Shown piece by piece: positions 11,831 through 22,809 of a stretch of 64,000 bases of DNA. The stretch is from Epiperipatus broadwayi (taxonomy: Eukaryota > Onychophora > Udeonychophora > Euonychophora > Peripatidae). A program made the translations under genes and the position numbers. The stretch lies in the NCBI GenBank assembly GCA_028023455.1, contig JAQFVV010006336.1, positions 2,496,224 to 2,560,223 of the forward strand, written 5' to 3'. The notes under the pieces are model-generated. The model saw only the letters and a program-made list of their open reading frames with translations, was not told the DNA's origin and searched no databases. Position 1 is the first letter of the stretch. Each line of letters begins with the position of its first letter.

Positions 11831-12139
11831 ACTATTGGGCAGAATATTGTCCTGGCAAAGAAACATCATGGTGGACATTTTTAGCTGGCACCCCATGACC
11901 ATCTCTCCACAAACACTAAAGCAGATTTATCCAAGTTGCATATGAAACCATAGAACAAAAATTAAAGCTGTGAATCTTACACAATGATGACTCCAAGAAT
12001 GGGCTGATTATCCAGCAACTTGAGAAAAACCACAACAGTGAAATTGAAATGGATTCAGAGTTTAAATCAAGGTACAAACTAGCTAGAAAGGAATGTGCTG
12101 ATGGTTTAGACAGTATGCATAAAGTAATGGGGGATAGCT

Positions 12140-12198
12140 GTGCCATTAAAGATAAAAGAGTGGTTGATGCCATTAAAGATAAAAGAGTGGTTGATTCC
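12140..12198 (+). repeat. 27-bp tandem duplication
   Basis: GCCATTAAAGATAAAAGAGT occurs twice, 27 bp apart. It lies between the RNase H and integrase relics and, if read in frame, would repeat nine residues. Confidence 0.9.
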
Positions 12199-12249
12199 AC
12201 AATATAATAACCTCATTAACCATTATGGCCCTTGAAAAATAGAGAAAGC

Positions 12250-13240
12250 TATATGACTCCAATTTTATTGGGAGAGGATGTATACCACCATGCTATATAT
12301 GGTGAAGATTTGCTAGATATGTGCCCAGGAAAAGTCCTCTAATCATTTGTATGCAAAGAGGTTGAAATCAATCTTACCAAATAGACCAAACAAACTTTTT
12401 GCCATCAACCACTATGAACTGCTACCAATGTACAAGCAGTGGAGGTACTAGGTAGTTACTTAACAACATATTCTCTAAATACTTGAGGGCATACTCAGTA
12501 TCCAATGCAAACTCCATGAACACAATACATCTACATGATCAGCAATTCTGCAAGGTAGGGAAACTCCAAACCATTTTGTCCAACCATGAAGCAGCTTTCA
12601 CCTCACATCAGTGGAGAATCTGGATGAGACATCAGCACATCAAACACATCTCAACTCTGTGAGGAGCCCTCAGCCAAAGCCCTATGAGAGGGTCATGAGG
12701 AAATTGAATCAACTTTTCAGGACTTATGTGGGACACAACCACCAGTAATGGGCCAAACAGACACCAAAAATAATATGGTACATCAATAAGACCATTAACA
12801 AGGTGATCATTTTTCATGCCAACTCAGTTTTACTTTGGTAAATTGAATGCCAAACCATTGAGAAAATCTTCCAGTGATACCAGAACCCATAAACATAGAT
12901 TATGACCAAGCCTGAGCATGGATGAGGCTAAAACAAATGGCCAAAAACAGAGAAAAAAGATTATTACTAACCAGATATCAATTTAAAAAAGGAGATTAGG
13001 TGTGGACCAATGCAACCCAGATCAGCAATTGAATGCAGAACCAATACAAAAAAATTTTTGTCCATTATATACTGGACCCTATACCATGAAGAAGGATTAT
13101 GGAGGAAAAACATTCCTGTTGGAAGAACACAGAGAAATAAAAGGTAATTTCAATTCCTGTGCTTTGAAACAGTACAGAGACAGACCCCCATACTCAGGAG
13201 GAGGACCATGGTAAGAAGCTGTAGTAAACTGGTAGATGAC
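12250..13240 (+). pseudogene. Gypsy integrase relic
   Basis: Pieces in several frames follow integrase order. Near 12,280 is a short stretch like the end of the zinc-binding domain. Near 12,680 is PKPYERVMRKLNQLFRTYVG, matching the core block with the catalytic glutamate (P-ERV-R-L--LLR-Y). From 13,002 a 70-codon frame contains LYTGPYTM and FLLEEHREIKGNF, matching the C-terminal GPY module (GPY-----G--FLL). Stops and frameshifts separate the pieces. In an intact element the enzyme inserts cDNA into the host genome. The strong GPY block is the best evidence for the Ty3/Gypsy lineage. Confidence 0.75.
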
Positions 13241-14769
13241 TTAGAACTTGGGTCAATTTATGAAGAAAATCGGAAAACATTGTAAATAAAAAAATAAATA
13301 AAAAGGGAAAAAATGATAGGCATACTAACTAACAATATATACATACATTAATAAAAATTTTAAAAAAGGAAAACTAACAGCTGATCACTCATCTGCAGCC
13401 AAAAATGAAGAGGAAAGTTTTTTATTGTTTCTTTTCAGACTAACAAGATGGATATGAAGCAGTGCATATCTGCCTATAGTGATACTCGCTTCATGTGCTG
13501 TGTTTGAACCTGTCTCCCAGCATTGAAAAGAGTTATTAATAATATTATTCCACATATGTTAAGTATAGGTATGTATGTGCAAATGATAGGTAAATGGTTA
13601 ATGAAAAATATATTCAGTAAACAGACTTGGCAATCTCAGGTAAATGAAATATTTTTAGTGTTTTAAAATTATTAAAAACATTTGCAAGTATTAAAAATTG
13701 AATATATAATGGGAGCATGGTTTGAAATGCTTTAATTAAAGTAACCATACTATATTCCTATAGCCATACAAAACTAGTTACAGTTTATCACCTTGAAGAG
13801 GAAATACATTGTACTAAGAAAGTAAGAATATGATACACAGCCAGACAGAGTGGTGACAAAATATAAGAGATGCACTTAAGGAATATCAGCAATTAACTTT
13901 CAAGAACATGCTGGAGACAAAAAAGTAGAAATATAAGGGAAAATATGAGAGTATCTTATTATTGAAAAAATAGCAATAAAATATTGAAACCATAGTGAAA
14001 GAACTTTATATTAATACATAAAATTGAATCTTTCACAATGTGCCTTCTACCTAAAAAAATTGATGAGTAAGTGGCATTGGTTTCTCCAGGTCATAAGGAC
14101 AGGAAGTCAGGCATTTTAGTTGTTCGAGAGTAATATGTCAGGAGAGAGACTGTCCTCATAGCTACCATCTGTTATTCCTCATGAATTCAATCGTCCATTA
14201 TCAAGAAGTCAACTATGATATCAGTAAACATTTACTAATGTATTTTATTTTTTTAAACTGTAACTAAATCTATCAGTCTTGCTTTGTCTTAACCTAGACA
14301 CATTTTAACTTAATTCTTGATCTTAAAATTAATATCGTAATTTATTATTTTTTTAATTAAGCTAGTTGCTAATTCAGTTATCACACTATAATTATATTTT
14401 ATTATATGTATAATTATTTTACTTTACATGATGGAAAGATCTATAAATAATTAGTGAATCTTGTTTATGCTCTTTTCAGATTCTAGCCAGATCCCTGAGG
14501 ATCATCCAAGTCAGAGAGATGCCAAAGTATTTTTAATGCTAAGATTATAAATAAAATCAATAATTGAAATTAATAAGTAATTCATGTCATCCCAAATAGA
14601 TACCCCCCCTCCATCATGATAACTTATTAGTAATTTATTTTGTATCAATTGTGTATAAAAATGATTAGTTGTAATTTGTATAAATTAACTCATAAATTCT
14701 AAGAAAATGCAATAATTATGTACCTTGAGTAACAATATTTTAAGTATCTAAGCTGTCAACTAACTAAAT

Positions 14770-14808
14770 TATTATATATATGTGTGTGTGTGTGTATACG
14801 TGTATCTA

Positions 14809-14896
<88 letters not shown>
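14770..14896. repeat. (GT)n and (AT)n microsatellite inside the 3' LTR
   Basis: A short GT run (14,780-14,796) is followed by about 42 AT units (14,813-14,896). The 5' LTR has no equivalent, so the expansion post-dates insertion. Confidence 0.95.
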
Positions 14897-14900
<4 letters not shown>

Positions 14901-14977
14901 TTGAAGTCATAATTAAACTTAATTCACTGAAGGAATGATAAGGAAATACATACTGAATATAAAATTAAAATAATACT

Positions 14978-15051
14978 CACTTATTTAGTAAAATATATAT
15001 GTAAAATATTATTGCACTTATTTAGTAAAATATATATGTAAAATATTATTG
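14978..15051 (+). repeat. 37-bp tandem duplication in the 3' LTR
   Basis: CACTTATTTAGTAAAATATA-type units start at 14,978 and 15,015. The 5' LTR has one copy. Confidence 0.9.
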
Positions 15052-15713
15052 AGGATAAACCTTAAAATATCTGATAAATGTTAATGTTAAATAACCTGTT
15101 AGTGTGATTGTCCACCCATGGTAAATATATAACTGGACTGTATTTGAGTCTTTGTGATTGATATAATTATTCTTAACTGGTTCACAAAGCTAAGCTTACT
15201 TCAAATTATATATGTTAGGTATGATCTTCCTTTATATGCCCATCCAAAGTGTCAGTAGGGCCATCTATTAGCATATTAAGGCACTGTAAATTTATGTAAC
15301 CATAATCATTAATCATTTTGTGATAACTGGCAACAAATCTATTTATAGCTGCCATTTATGAATATTTACATTAATAAATAATTAACTATAATCCAATCAC
15401 TAGGGTTCACGTGATAAATATTTAATAACACACTTTATTTATATATGTGCCTATAATTCATGGTTGGGATCCAATGCACACCCTGTGCATAAACATAAGT
15501 ATATTTTACAGCTGGATAAGGAAACAGGAGATAGAGCACCCATGTTCTATTTGATGAGGTAAGCTATGGCATATAGGGAGAATGAGTGGTTACCATCAAG
15601 AATGTTAACTGGAGTGTGGAGACAAGGAAGGTCGATGGGTTTAAATCTAGAATAGGGTAACTCTGTTCCAGATAGTTGATAGCCTGATTACCTTCTACCT
15701 TTCATCCTGTTAA

Positions 15714-16255
15714 TTAGTTATACAAACTTGCCATGAAGCATGAGATATTTTTTTCTGAATAGGCAGTGAATATATATATATATTGTACCGGATTCTATAA
15801 AGGGTCGATCGAAACACCAGTCTCTTAGGCAGAGAAGAACATACTCGGATAGTATGTATGCCCAAACGATAGCTATAAAACTTATAACTAGTGTTACATT
15901 TCCAGGACATAGCTTCTTCTTGGCTGTTGAGTTCAACACCACATTCAAAGCACTTTTTTTGTTTGTGTATAAACACGGGCGTCAGCTATCTATTCAAGAA
16001 TGAATAAATAACGCACTTTGAACAATGGATACTAACTCAATCTCTAAGTTTTACCCATAGACGAGCTCAGCTACTTGTAATCACTAACAGATTATACATA
16101 ATTAGTGGTGAAAAAATTGATAAGAGAGATTGGTAAAAGGAATTGACCGACAAATAAAGCTTAAGTTTTAAAGATCATTTATTTTAATTAATATTTACTA
16201 ATTTTAAACATTTTATAATTCTAATATAACACACGGATATTTTAAATTAACACAC
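15714..16255. other. Unassigned, moderately complex DNA with overlapping reverse ORFs
   Basis: Two overlapping reverse frames (88 and 76 codons, 15,976 to 15,710) are open in a less AT-rich stretch. The 76-codon frame encodes a hydrophobic, membrane-like segment (VISFIAIVWAYIL). Neither matches a family I know. It is probably a repeat remnant flanking the 3' LTR. Confidence 0.25.
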
Positions 16256-16280
16256 TATATATATATATATATATATATAT
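16256..16280. repeat. (AT)n tract
   Basis: About 12 AT units at the distal edge of the reverse-strand promoter module. Confidence 0.9.
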
Positions 16281-16453
16281 CTTATGAAATAGCACAAATA
16301 ATGTTTGATGTTCATAAAATTATATAGCAGTCACAAACATGCACATCAATAGTTCATTTTATGCATGCTTATAGAGTTCATGTTACGTGTCTCTGGAGGC
16401 TTTATGAATTAATGTGATGCAATGGCTATTATAGAAATAAGAATATAAAATAT

Positions 16454-16464
16454 TATTACCTAGG
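16454..16464 (-). other. Splice-donor-like site of module A
   Basis: Reverse strand reads CCTAG|GTAAT with the intron GT at 16,459-16,458, 378 bases after the start of the TATA box. Module B has CCTAG|GTAAA at the same relative place. Confidence 0.45.
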
Positions 16465-16830
16465 ATTTTGAATGTAGACATAGAACTTTGTTTTATTTGG
16501 TTACTGCTTTAGGTGAAAATATTTCCAGCTGGCTGGGACATTTTCTTGAGGAGTCTTATTATTCTTCATGATTATTATTTCTGGAGACAGTTGTATATTT
16601 GACAGAGGATTTCTAAGCTGTTATGCAGACATTATTTCATGGGCAGATATTGCTGATCTTATTTGAATAAGGCTGGAGAAAGATGTGTGTTCCCAAAAGT
16701 GGCTCAGCACTGCATTTTTGCTCCTGGATACATCATAAACTGAACTGTTATAAGAACTGAAACAATTAACTCGACTGAACTCTCTGATGTAATTAACTAG
16801 ACTCAATTAATTGTCCAATAAAAAAAGGTC

Positions 16831-16838
16831 TATTTATA
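16831..16838 (-). promoter_or_regulatory. TATA box of module A
   Basis: TATAAATA on the reverse strand inside the conserved GCAGGTATAAATAGAC block, identical in module B. Conservation between two otherwise diverged copies supports a functional core promoter. Confidence 0.55.
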
Positions 16839-17404
16839 CCTGCAATGTGTTGTCCTTGTAATATTCTCCGGCAATATCTGTTGTCGAAATTCCTGTGATA
16901 ATCCTTTGACAACATGTATTGGAAGATCATTTAGTTGGTAATAGCCATGGATATGTGTTGTTTTATATAATTTTAATAAATAGCCATTGCCGTGTTTTTT
17001 AATGATAATCTTCTTTTATTTCATTTTAATATTTATTTAATATGCATACATTTTTTATTTATTTACAATTGCACATTATACGTACATATATAACTAGTTT
17101 TACGATTTTTTTTTAATTTGAATGAAAATAGATTTGTATTTTTAAAACTTTAAATTATATTTTGACTAATAATAATAAACTCTACTTCCTTTTATAAAAC
17201 TTTTAGTTTATCTTTTCTAACCAAAACTCCCCCTCCTCCCTTTTAATCAATTATTTTCTAACTTTTATTTCAAAAACTAATGATAGAAAACTATTAAACT
17301 TTTAAATATGTTTTCTTTTACGAAAGATTATTTTAATATTTTTTTTAGATAAATTATCTTGTGCCCAATTCAATATATATATATATACTGTAACCTTGCT
17401 TTCT

Positions 17405-17486
17405 AAAATTAACAAAGGCTACTGCTTTGGTCACCAAAGATAAGCAAAATTAACAAAGGCTACTGCTTTGGTCACCAAAGATAAGC
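17405..17486 (+). repeat. 41-bp perfect tandem duplication
   Basis: Units 17,405-17,445 and 17,446-17,486 begin AAAATTAACAAAGGCTACTG and appear identical. Confidence 0.95.
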
Positions 17487-17489
17487 AAG

Positions 17490-18339
17490 CACTTGTAACC
17501 TTCTTTTACAATAACACAAAACACCACTTTAATAACTATAAATTTATTTACACACCTTAGAGTTTGTATGAGCCATCTTATAGACAAACAAACATAAATA
17601 ATGAAATCTCAAATTTTTATTATATTTAAATATTGTTCTTTTTTAATCTCAGGTTCTTATTGAAATAGTTTTTTTTTTTCAAAATACTAGGTTCTCATTT
17701 TGTTTAAATATTGGGTTCTCATTTTAGCTACATCTCGGAGTTTTTGTTCACACTTGACACAAGAAATAATTACTTTGCTAAACACTTAATCATCATTAAA
17801 TTAAAAAACCACTTAGGTTCTTGTGCATTAAATATTTTATCTTATAGTTTTGTAAACTTATATCTTAATTTTTAAAATAAATGGAAGAGCAAAAGTATAC
17901 AATACTTAAGTGTCTGAATTTTTAGATAACATTTGGGCAAACTACTAAAGATGATATTTTAATTACAATATTAGTGACATTTGAAAGTCAGTATGTGTAT
18001 ATAATTTTTAAAATATTTCAAATATAGTTGGATACTACACAAAAATAATTATTTAGGTTTTAATTTATTAATGAATATAAGGGGCAGAATAATAAAAATC
18101 ATCAATAGTAACAATGAACTAGTATCTCTAAAAATAACTTGCAATAGAGCTAAGTAAAACAACATAGATGTATAAACTCTAAATATTCTCATATAAATAC
18201 ACATTAAGGCAACAAAGCTAAAGGCAAAATGCATGGGAATAAATAAATGGAGACTAGGTTACATGATAAGGATTGGTGACTATAGTTATTAAAAAACAAT
18301 GACACCAACATATATAGATTTTGAAAAGGGTTTGAATTA
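17490..18339. other. AT-rich DNA, no gene seen
   Basis: No coding motif or RNA gene recognised. A reverse ORF at 18,234-18,049 is hydrophobic but has no recognisable domain. Confidence 0.5.
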
Positions 18340-18560
18340 AACAATAAAAGATGGCTGTTGGAGGGATGCATTAGTTCAAGAATCTAGGTGCAGTGCTGTC
18401 AAGTCCAAGGCTCCTTGATGATGAAATCCATAAGCTAAAAACTAGTCTGAGGATATTGGACAACTAGGCACTAATAGGGGATTTTGGTGCACTAACTTTC
18501 AAGCAACCGTTGATTACTATGACTTACATTAGGTAGCAGTGTTATATGGAGAAACTTGTT
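18340..18560 (+). repeat. Unclassified dispersed repeat, copy 1
   Basis: Aligns by eye with 51,340-51,515 in the same orientation. Shared strings include TTAAAAACTAG(T/C)CT, GATATTG, AAGGCACT and ATTGATTA. The sequences are diverged, so the family is old. No coding capacity is evident. Confidence 0.5.
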
Positions 18561-18639
18561 CAATGAAAATAATTATTATAAGTTATTTATAAAACTAAAA
18601 TATTATTTTTACACTGAAATTTGGCCATTATAAATGTGT

Positions 18640-18987
18640 TCATCATAATAATTTCTAGGTTCAATCAAAAATGAGCGTAAAACTCTGATACATTGTTTTA
18701 TTGATTTAGTCAAAACATTTGACTTAGTTAACTAAAAATATTTTTAAATAGCTGGTTGGCAAAATTTAATCACATTAAATAGCACATTTCATTAAACTGT
18801 GAGGAAAGAAAGGTATTATTACTTACAATAGAAAATCTGAGACACTTGAAATAAAAACTAATATTATGTATGGATAAAACCTAAGTTAAACAGTAGTTTA
18901 TACTATTGTTTTATTTTGGAACAGTTTATAATTGACTTCAAGATTAACAGAATATAATATAATTTATATGGTAGGGTTTTAATTTAA

Positions 18988-18990
<3 letters not shown>
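18640..18990 (+). pseudogene. LINE reverse transcriptase relic (fragment)
   Basis: The + strand gives CFIDLVKTFDLVN, matching the non-LTR RT block F-D--KAFD-V that carries the first catalytic aspartate. A stretch about 35 codons later is compatible with the following block. Many stops interrupt it and the catalytic DD block is not recognisable. It ends at the (AT)n tract that borders the LTR-like repeat at 19,025. Confidence 0.5.

Positions 18991-19024
<34 letters not shown>
18991..19024. repeat. (AT)n tract abutting LTR-like repeat copy 1
   Basis: About 17 AT units ending exactly where the LTR-like repeat (TGTAACGGGAG) starts. The other end of that repeat also runs into AT units (20,952-20,965). 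Confidence 0.95.
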
Positions 19025-19027
<3 letters not shown>

Positions 19028-20951
19028 AACGGGAGAAAGATATTTGAGATTCACATATACTGACCACTGGGGCGCCACTAGTCTGAAAATAGAAACTAGA
19101 CATTTATTTTAAGGGTGGACAGGATATGCGAACCTGAATGCACTGGACTAAACTCAGGAAGAAACAAGATATCCTAAATATTGTTTAGATAGTTGAGAAA
19201 TCAAAGCACAAATACAAACATCAATCAAATTAAGTTTAAACAATTGATTAATTTTATTAAAAGTTGTGCAATAGAGTGAAAACATCTAGCCACGAATACA
19301 AAAGTGGCTTATAGTAACATATGCGTATTTACCAGAGAGTGCACAAGAGTACGACAAACATGAAGGCATTAAACATTTTGGCAGCAAAATTTTCTCACTT
19401 AAAATATATGAAATGGTTAGGATAATATATTTTTGCTGGCCAGTTGTAAAATTACAAAAATAAAAAACAACTCTAGCTTCCTGAATCAGAGATAATAAAA
19501 CAGTTATTGTCCCACCGGAAATCAACGAAACCAGCACGATGTCTGAGCAGTAATATTCTAACAACTGTCGTTAAAATGCTGCCAGACTGCTGCATGTAAT
19601 ACTACATTCAAAGTAAACATGGTTGATCTCACATACAGGACAGCAAAAGATATTTGATTATGATCTTATGTAATCCAGAAAGAAATGACTACTTTCAGAC
19701 AACCCAAAGAAATAACTTGACAAATAACCAGCAAAAAGAGTTTGTTGTTTGCACAAAAAGCGCAAACGAAACATGTTTAAGATTCTTTATTTTACAACTA
19801 AGTGCAGATAAATAAATAAAGATTACAAAAACTGCCAATGCATTTTATAACAGTTAATGAAATAATCAGGTATATATTAAACATATAAAATACAATCTCC
19901 TAATGCACCCCCTGATAAACGAAAATTGCAAAGACTTGGAATCTTAAAACTAAGATTCCAAGACACACTTTCAATACTAGAAAAAGTACATACAGATAAT
20001 AAATAATTAAAAACAATTGATACCATTTTAAAACATACTTATCATTAGATTGAGTTGAGATTTAATTAAACGCAATTTATTTACCCTGGCTAGAATAGGA
20101 AAAAGTTTAGCTTACGGTAAGGCAAAGTTCTAGTGATTTCATGACGAGTGTTCCCTTTTGATAATAGTTCATCTTTCAGGTCCTTTGACAGTGTCAAGGT
20201 AGAGGCAGTGTTATTTTAGAAGCTCATGGCATGACTGAAGTAGATCTGGTAGGCGTGGATCCGTCCTTTGTTTAAATTAGCCAGACATTCTAATGATGGC
20301 AAAACTCATAGTGGTAAATTTTGACATCTTGCACATTAACGAAGTTTGTTGATAATAGTTTAAGTTTTTAGCAGGGATTAAATGTCCGCACTCTATCCAA
20401 AATGGTGTGATTCTCTTCAGGCAATAATCCAAGTGTCTATTTTTATACTGAATCTTCTCTATATCTCTAAAATTGGTGGGCTATCCTTGCCTCGCTACAT
20501 TTCCCATGAAAACTTTCATTAGTCTCCAATTCTGTATCTAAGGCAGGGCAAATATTAATTTCCCGCTCAATCTAATTTAAGAATTCCAACCAGGGATATT
20601 GAAACAAAAACGACAATACAATTAAACCTCCGCTTTTTAGCATTAACTTTAAAAACGATTAAAATAAAAGCAACAGAAATATATAATTAGCAAGCTTTGC
20701 CTGTTTTTAATCAAATTGATTAAAACAGGCAGTGAAAGTAAACTATTTTAAAATAAATCAATTTTATAAACAAAGTAGTGAAAGTAAACTATTTTAAATA
20801 TAAACGCATATGTGTTTAAATACACGTACACTTCTTTTTTTAAAAAAAATAATAATAAAAACATTTTAATGACTTTTAATGAAAATTAAGTTGCTTTTCC
20901 CTTTTTAAATTTTAATACTAAAACAACTGAATCGGAAATGAATCTGGTTCA
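19025..20951 (-). mobile_element. Probable solo LTR (family copy 1, 1.93 kb)
   Basis: Aligns along its full length with 35,004-36,954 and 38,945-40,897. On the + strand it starts TGTAACGGGAG and ends GGTTCA, so either strand gives TG...CA ends as in LTRs. Orientation is set as reverse because the related element at 35-41 kb carries its gag on the reverse strand. It is a more diverged subfamily than the other two copies, notably around 20,150-20,330. No internal region adjoins it, as expected after LTR-LTR recombination. Flanking (AT)n on both sides hides any target-site duplication. A 92-codon reverse ORF (19,564-19,286) is shared with the other copies. Confidence 0.6.
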
Positions 20952-20965
20952 ATATATATATATAA

Positions 20966-22159
20966 AGTTCTCAATATTTTGATTTAACTATAAAAAAATT
21001 ATTTTGATGCTATGTATTTATTGTTAAAGTGGGTAAATATTGGCTTTACTTTTAAGCCAATTTTAATAAGGCTAGATGAACAAATTGTCAGTTTTGCTAT
21101 TTTTAAAATAGATTGAGTTTTTTTGAGGGCGTTACATTGGATTAATTATTTTTTTGGAAAGTGATATTTTCTATTATTAATTATATAAATTGTCTTTATA
21201 TGCAAACATGAGTGTCTGTGTTATATCTAAATAATAAAATTTAATTATATTTTTAAACAGAAAATCTAGTTATATTTTGGTACAAATGTTTGATTTTAGT
21301 TAATTTTAAAAACAACATTTCAGTCATAATTTATATTTGAATAAGTTTTAAAACATTTTCTGAAAAAGAAAAAAATGAAATGAATTTAACTTAAAGCTAA
21401 TTTATTCTAAAGAATATTTTTTTGTTATTATTGAATTTTGTTTTAAATGATAATTTGTTTTATTGATCTAATTATATTGTCTTTCCATAAAGTGAATTTT
21501 GTGATAGTCTTTAATTTTCACTTTTAAGACATTATGTTTTTAAATGAAAAGTTTCAACGCCATTAGTGAACAAGAAAAATCAATTTTATTTTATTATAAT
21601 TAAATTTTTGTTAATAAACATAAAAGCATCTTATTACTTTATGGTAATGTATCTGTTACTTTTAAAAAAATAAATTTGGGATATATTTCAACTGCAAAAT
21701 AAAATTATTAAAAATGGTTGAAGTATAGTTTTTTCCAAAAGAAAATTAAATCATAATTTTAAAGTTTCATCAAAAATTACATCATAATTTTGCAGTTTTA
21801 TCAATTACCACAGCATAACAAAGGTATTAATAAATTTAACCGTTTTCACATATGTATATTATTAAGTTTTGTTCTTATCTCAGTGCATCTTTCACTTTAA
21901 CCCAATCATATCACAAACATATATCAGCCCACAAATCAGACCAGCTTCTATCACTATGGTTGCATTTTTGAAACACTACTTTACTTTTTTAAATGAATAA
22001 AACAAACATATCATGTATTGTAATTTTAACTTTCATCCATAATTTCATCAATTATCATAGCATACTGAAGGTATTAATATTTTTATCTCTCTCTCCATAC
22101 ATATACACATATTAATGAAAACAATTCATACATCACATTACCTAGCTTTTATTACCAAT
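20966..22159. other. AT-rich DNA, no gene seen
   Basis: Very T/A-rich with no recognisable coding or RNA feature. Confidence 0.55.
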
Positions 22160-22291
22160 ATGTAATAAATAAAGAGCATGCTAATAGCTCTGAGGATGAA
22201 GACAATTCAAGATAAAGATTTCAAATGCTTTCTCATGTGGCATTTATCATAATAAAAATAAGCTTGTTTAGACCTATTTGCATGCTCTTTA

Positions 22292-22330
<39 letters not shown>

Positions 22331-22348
22331 GAGCATGTATATATATAT

Positions 22349-22382
<34 letters not shown>
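22160..22382. repeat. Inverted short repeats and (AT)n tracts at the edge of the Penelope cluster
   Basis: AATAAAGAGCATG (near 22,168) has its inverse CATGCTCTTTATT near 22,281, and a third copy lies at 22,326. (TA)n tracts occupy 22,297-22,324 and 22,338-22,382. Inside the inverted pair, CTCTGAGGA at 22,188 matches the 5' core of the hammerhead-like motifs at 57.8 kb, but no matching GAAA half follows. Confidence 0.5.
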
Positions 22383-22384
<2 letters not shown>

Positions 22385-22805
22385 CAAATCAATGTCTGTA
22401 TTTCTTCAAAATATTATATGTAAATTTATAAATAAATATTAAAAAATACAGTACTTAAAGTTTATTAAAATATATCTATAACCATCACTTAGAAGTGCTT
22501 TCAACTATTTTTGTAGTTTTTATCAACTAATACTTTTAAAATGTCAGTTTCCCCATAATTCCATGATGTTAACTTTCCCATAATTATGTGATCTTAATGT
22601 TTGCTGCTTGCCTAATATTTATATATTAACATTGCTTCTTTAATTTTTCTTTTATTACTATTTCTTTTAGTTTCCAGTACTTTTTATGTTACTATAATTA
22701 AAATCAAAACCATATATACATGATTTATTATGGTCATAAAAGACAGAAGCTGATAAAATATCATTAGTTTTATAATTTTGTTTTGTATTTTGAAGCCATT
22801 TTAAT
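22382..22805 (-). pseudogene. Inverted Penelope-like element 3' end
   Basis: Reverse complement of this stretch aligns closely with 24,595-24,980 and then with 25,685-25,740. Shared text includes TTCAAAATACAAAACAAAAT, CTGTCTTTTATG(A/G)CCATAATA and GGCAAGCA(G/A)CAAACATTAAG. It is therefore the last codons and 3' tail of a second copy of the PLE that follows, in opposite orientation and joined to its 5' truncation point. Such head-to-head arrangements are well known for Penelope-like elements. Confidence 0.8.
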
Positions 22806-22809
22806 CGAT

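Larger units (their letters stand above)
5800..15713 (+). mobile_element. Decayed Ty3/Gypsy LTR retrotransposon with long LTRs
   Basis: Direct repeats at 5800-8566 and 13,455-15,713 flank about 4.9 kb that contains, in order on the + strand, retropepsin, reverse transcriptase, RNase H and integrase relics. That is the Ty3/Gypsy order. The element is about 9.9 kb. Both repeats begin TGAAGCAGTGCATATCT and lose similarity after a CAT(C/T)(T/C)TGTTAA block. I found no convincing target-site duplication, primer-binding site or polypurine tract. Every coding domain is interrupted by stops and frameshifts and both key catalytic motifs are altered, so it is inactive. The divergence between the LTRs, including large indels, indicates an old insertion. 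A gag region would be expected at about 8.6-10.1 kb but I could not recognise one. Confidence 0.8.
13455..15713 (+). repeat. 3' LTR of the Gypsy element (2.26 kb)
   Basis: Direct-repeat partner of 5800-8566. It lacks the 0.4-kb block found in the 5' copy but has gained a GT/AT microsatellite (14,770-14,896) and a 37-bp tandem duplication (14,978/15,015). Confidence 0.8.
16281..17345 (-). repeat. Repeated promoter-leader exon module, reverse copy (module A)
   Basis: About 1.06 kb that aligns, inverted, with 46,065-47,150. Shared landmarks in order on the reverse strand are: a G-run with flanking ATAAACTAAAAG; ACAAATCTATTTTCATTCAA; TTTCGACAACAGATAT; ACAACA(C/T)..GCAGGTATAAATAGAC; a 378-base leader; CCTAG|GTAA; and a downstream block containing ATAAAATGAACTATTGAT. 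Conservation continues past the splice-donor-like site into the presumed intron. Both copies sit next to (AT)n tracts. It could be the 5' part of a duplicated gene family or a retroelement LTR with leader. I do not recognise the product. A 61-codon reverse ORF (16,806-16,621) lies in the leader and shares residues with the + copy (KNA-LS-FW, EIMSA). Confidence 0.65.

Noticed and set aside
11916-12200. 94-codon reverse ORF with an internal repeat
   Set aside because: Antisense to the region between RNase H and integrase; its internal repeat is just the 27-bp tandem duplication.
22188-22230. CTCTGAGGA as a fourth hammerhead-like motif
   Set aside because: The 5' core matches, but I could not find a GAAA strand with helix II pairing at a suitable distance.
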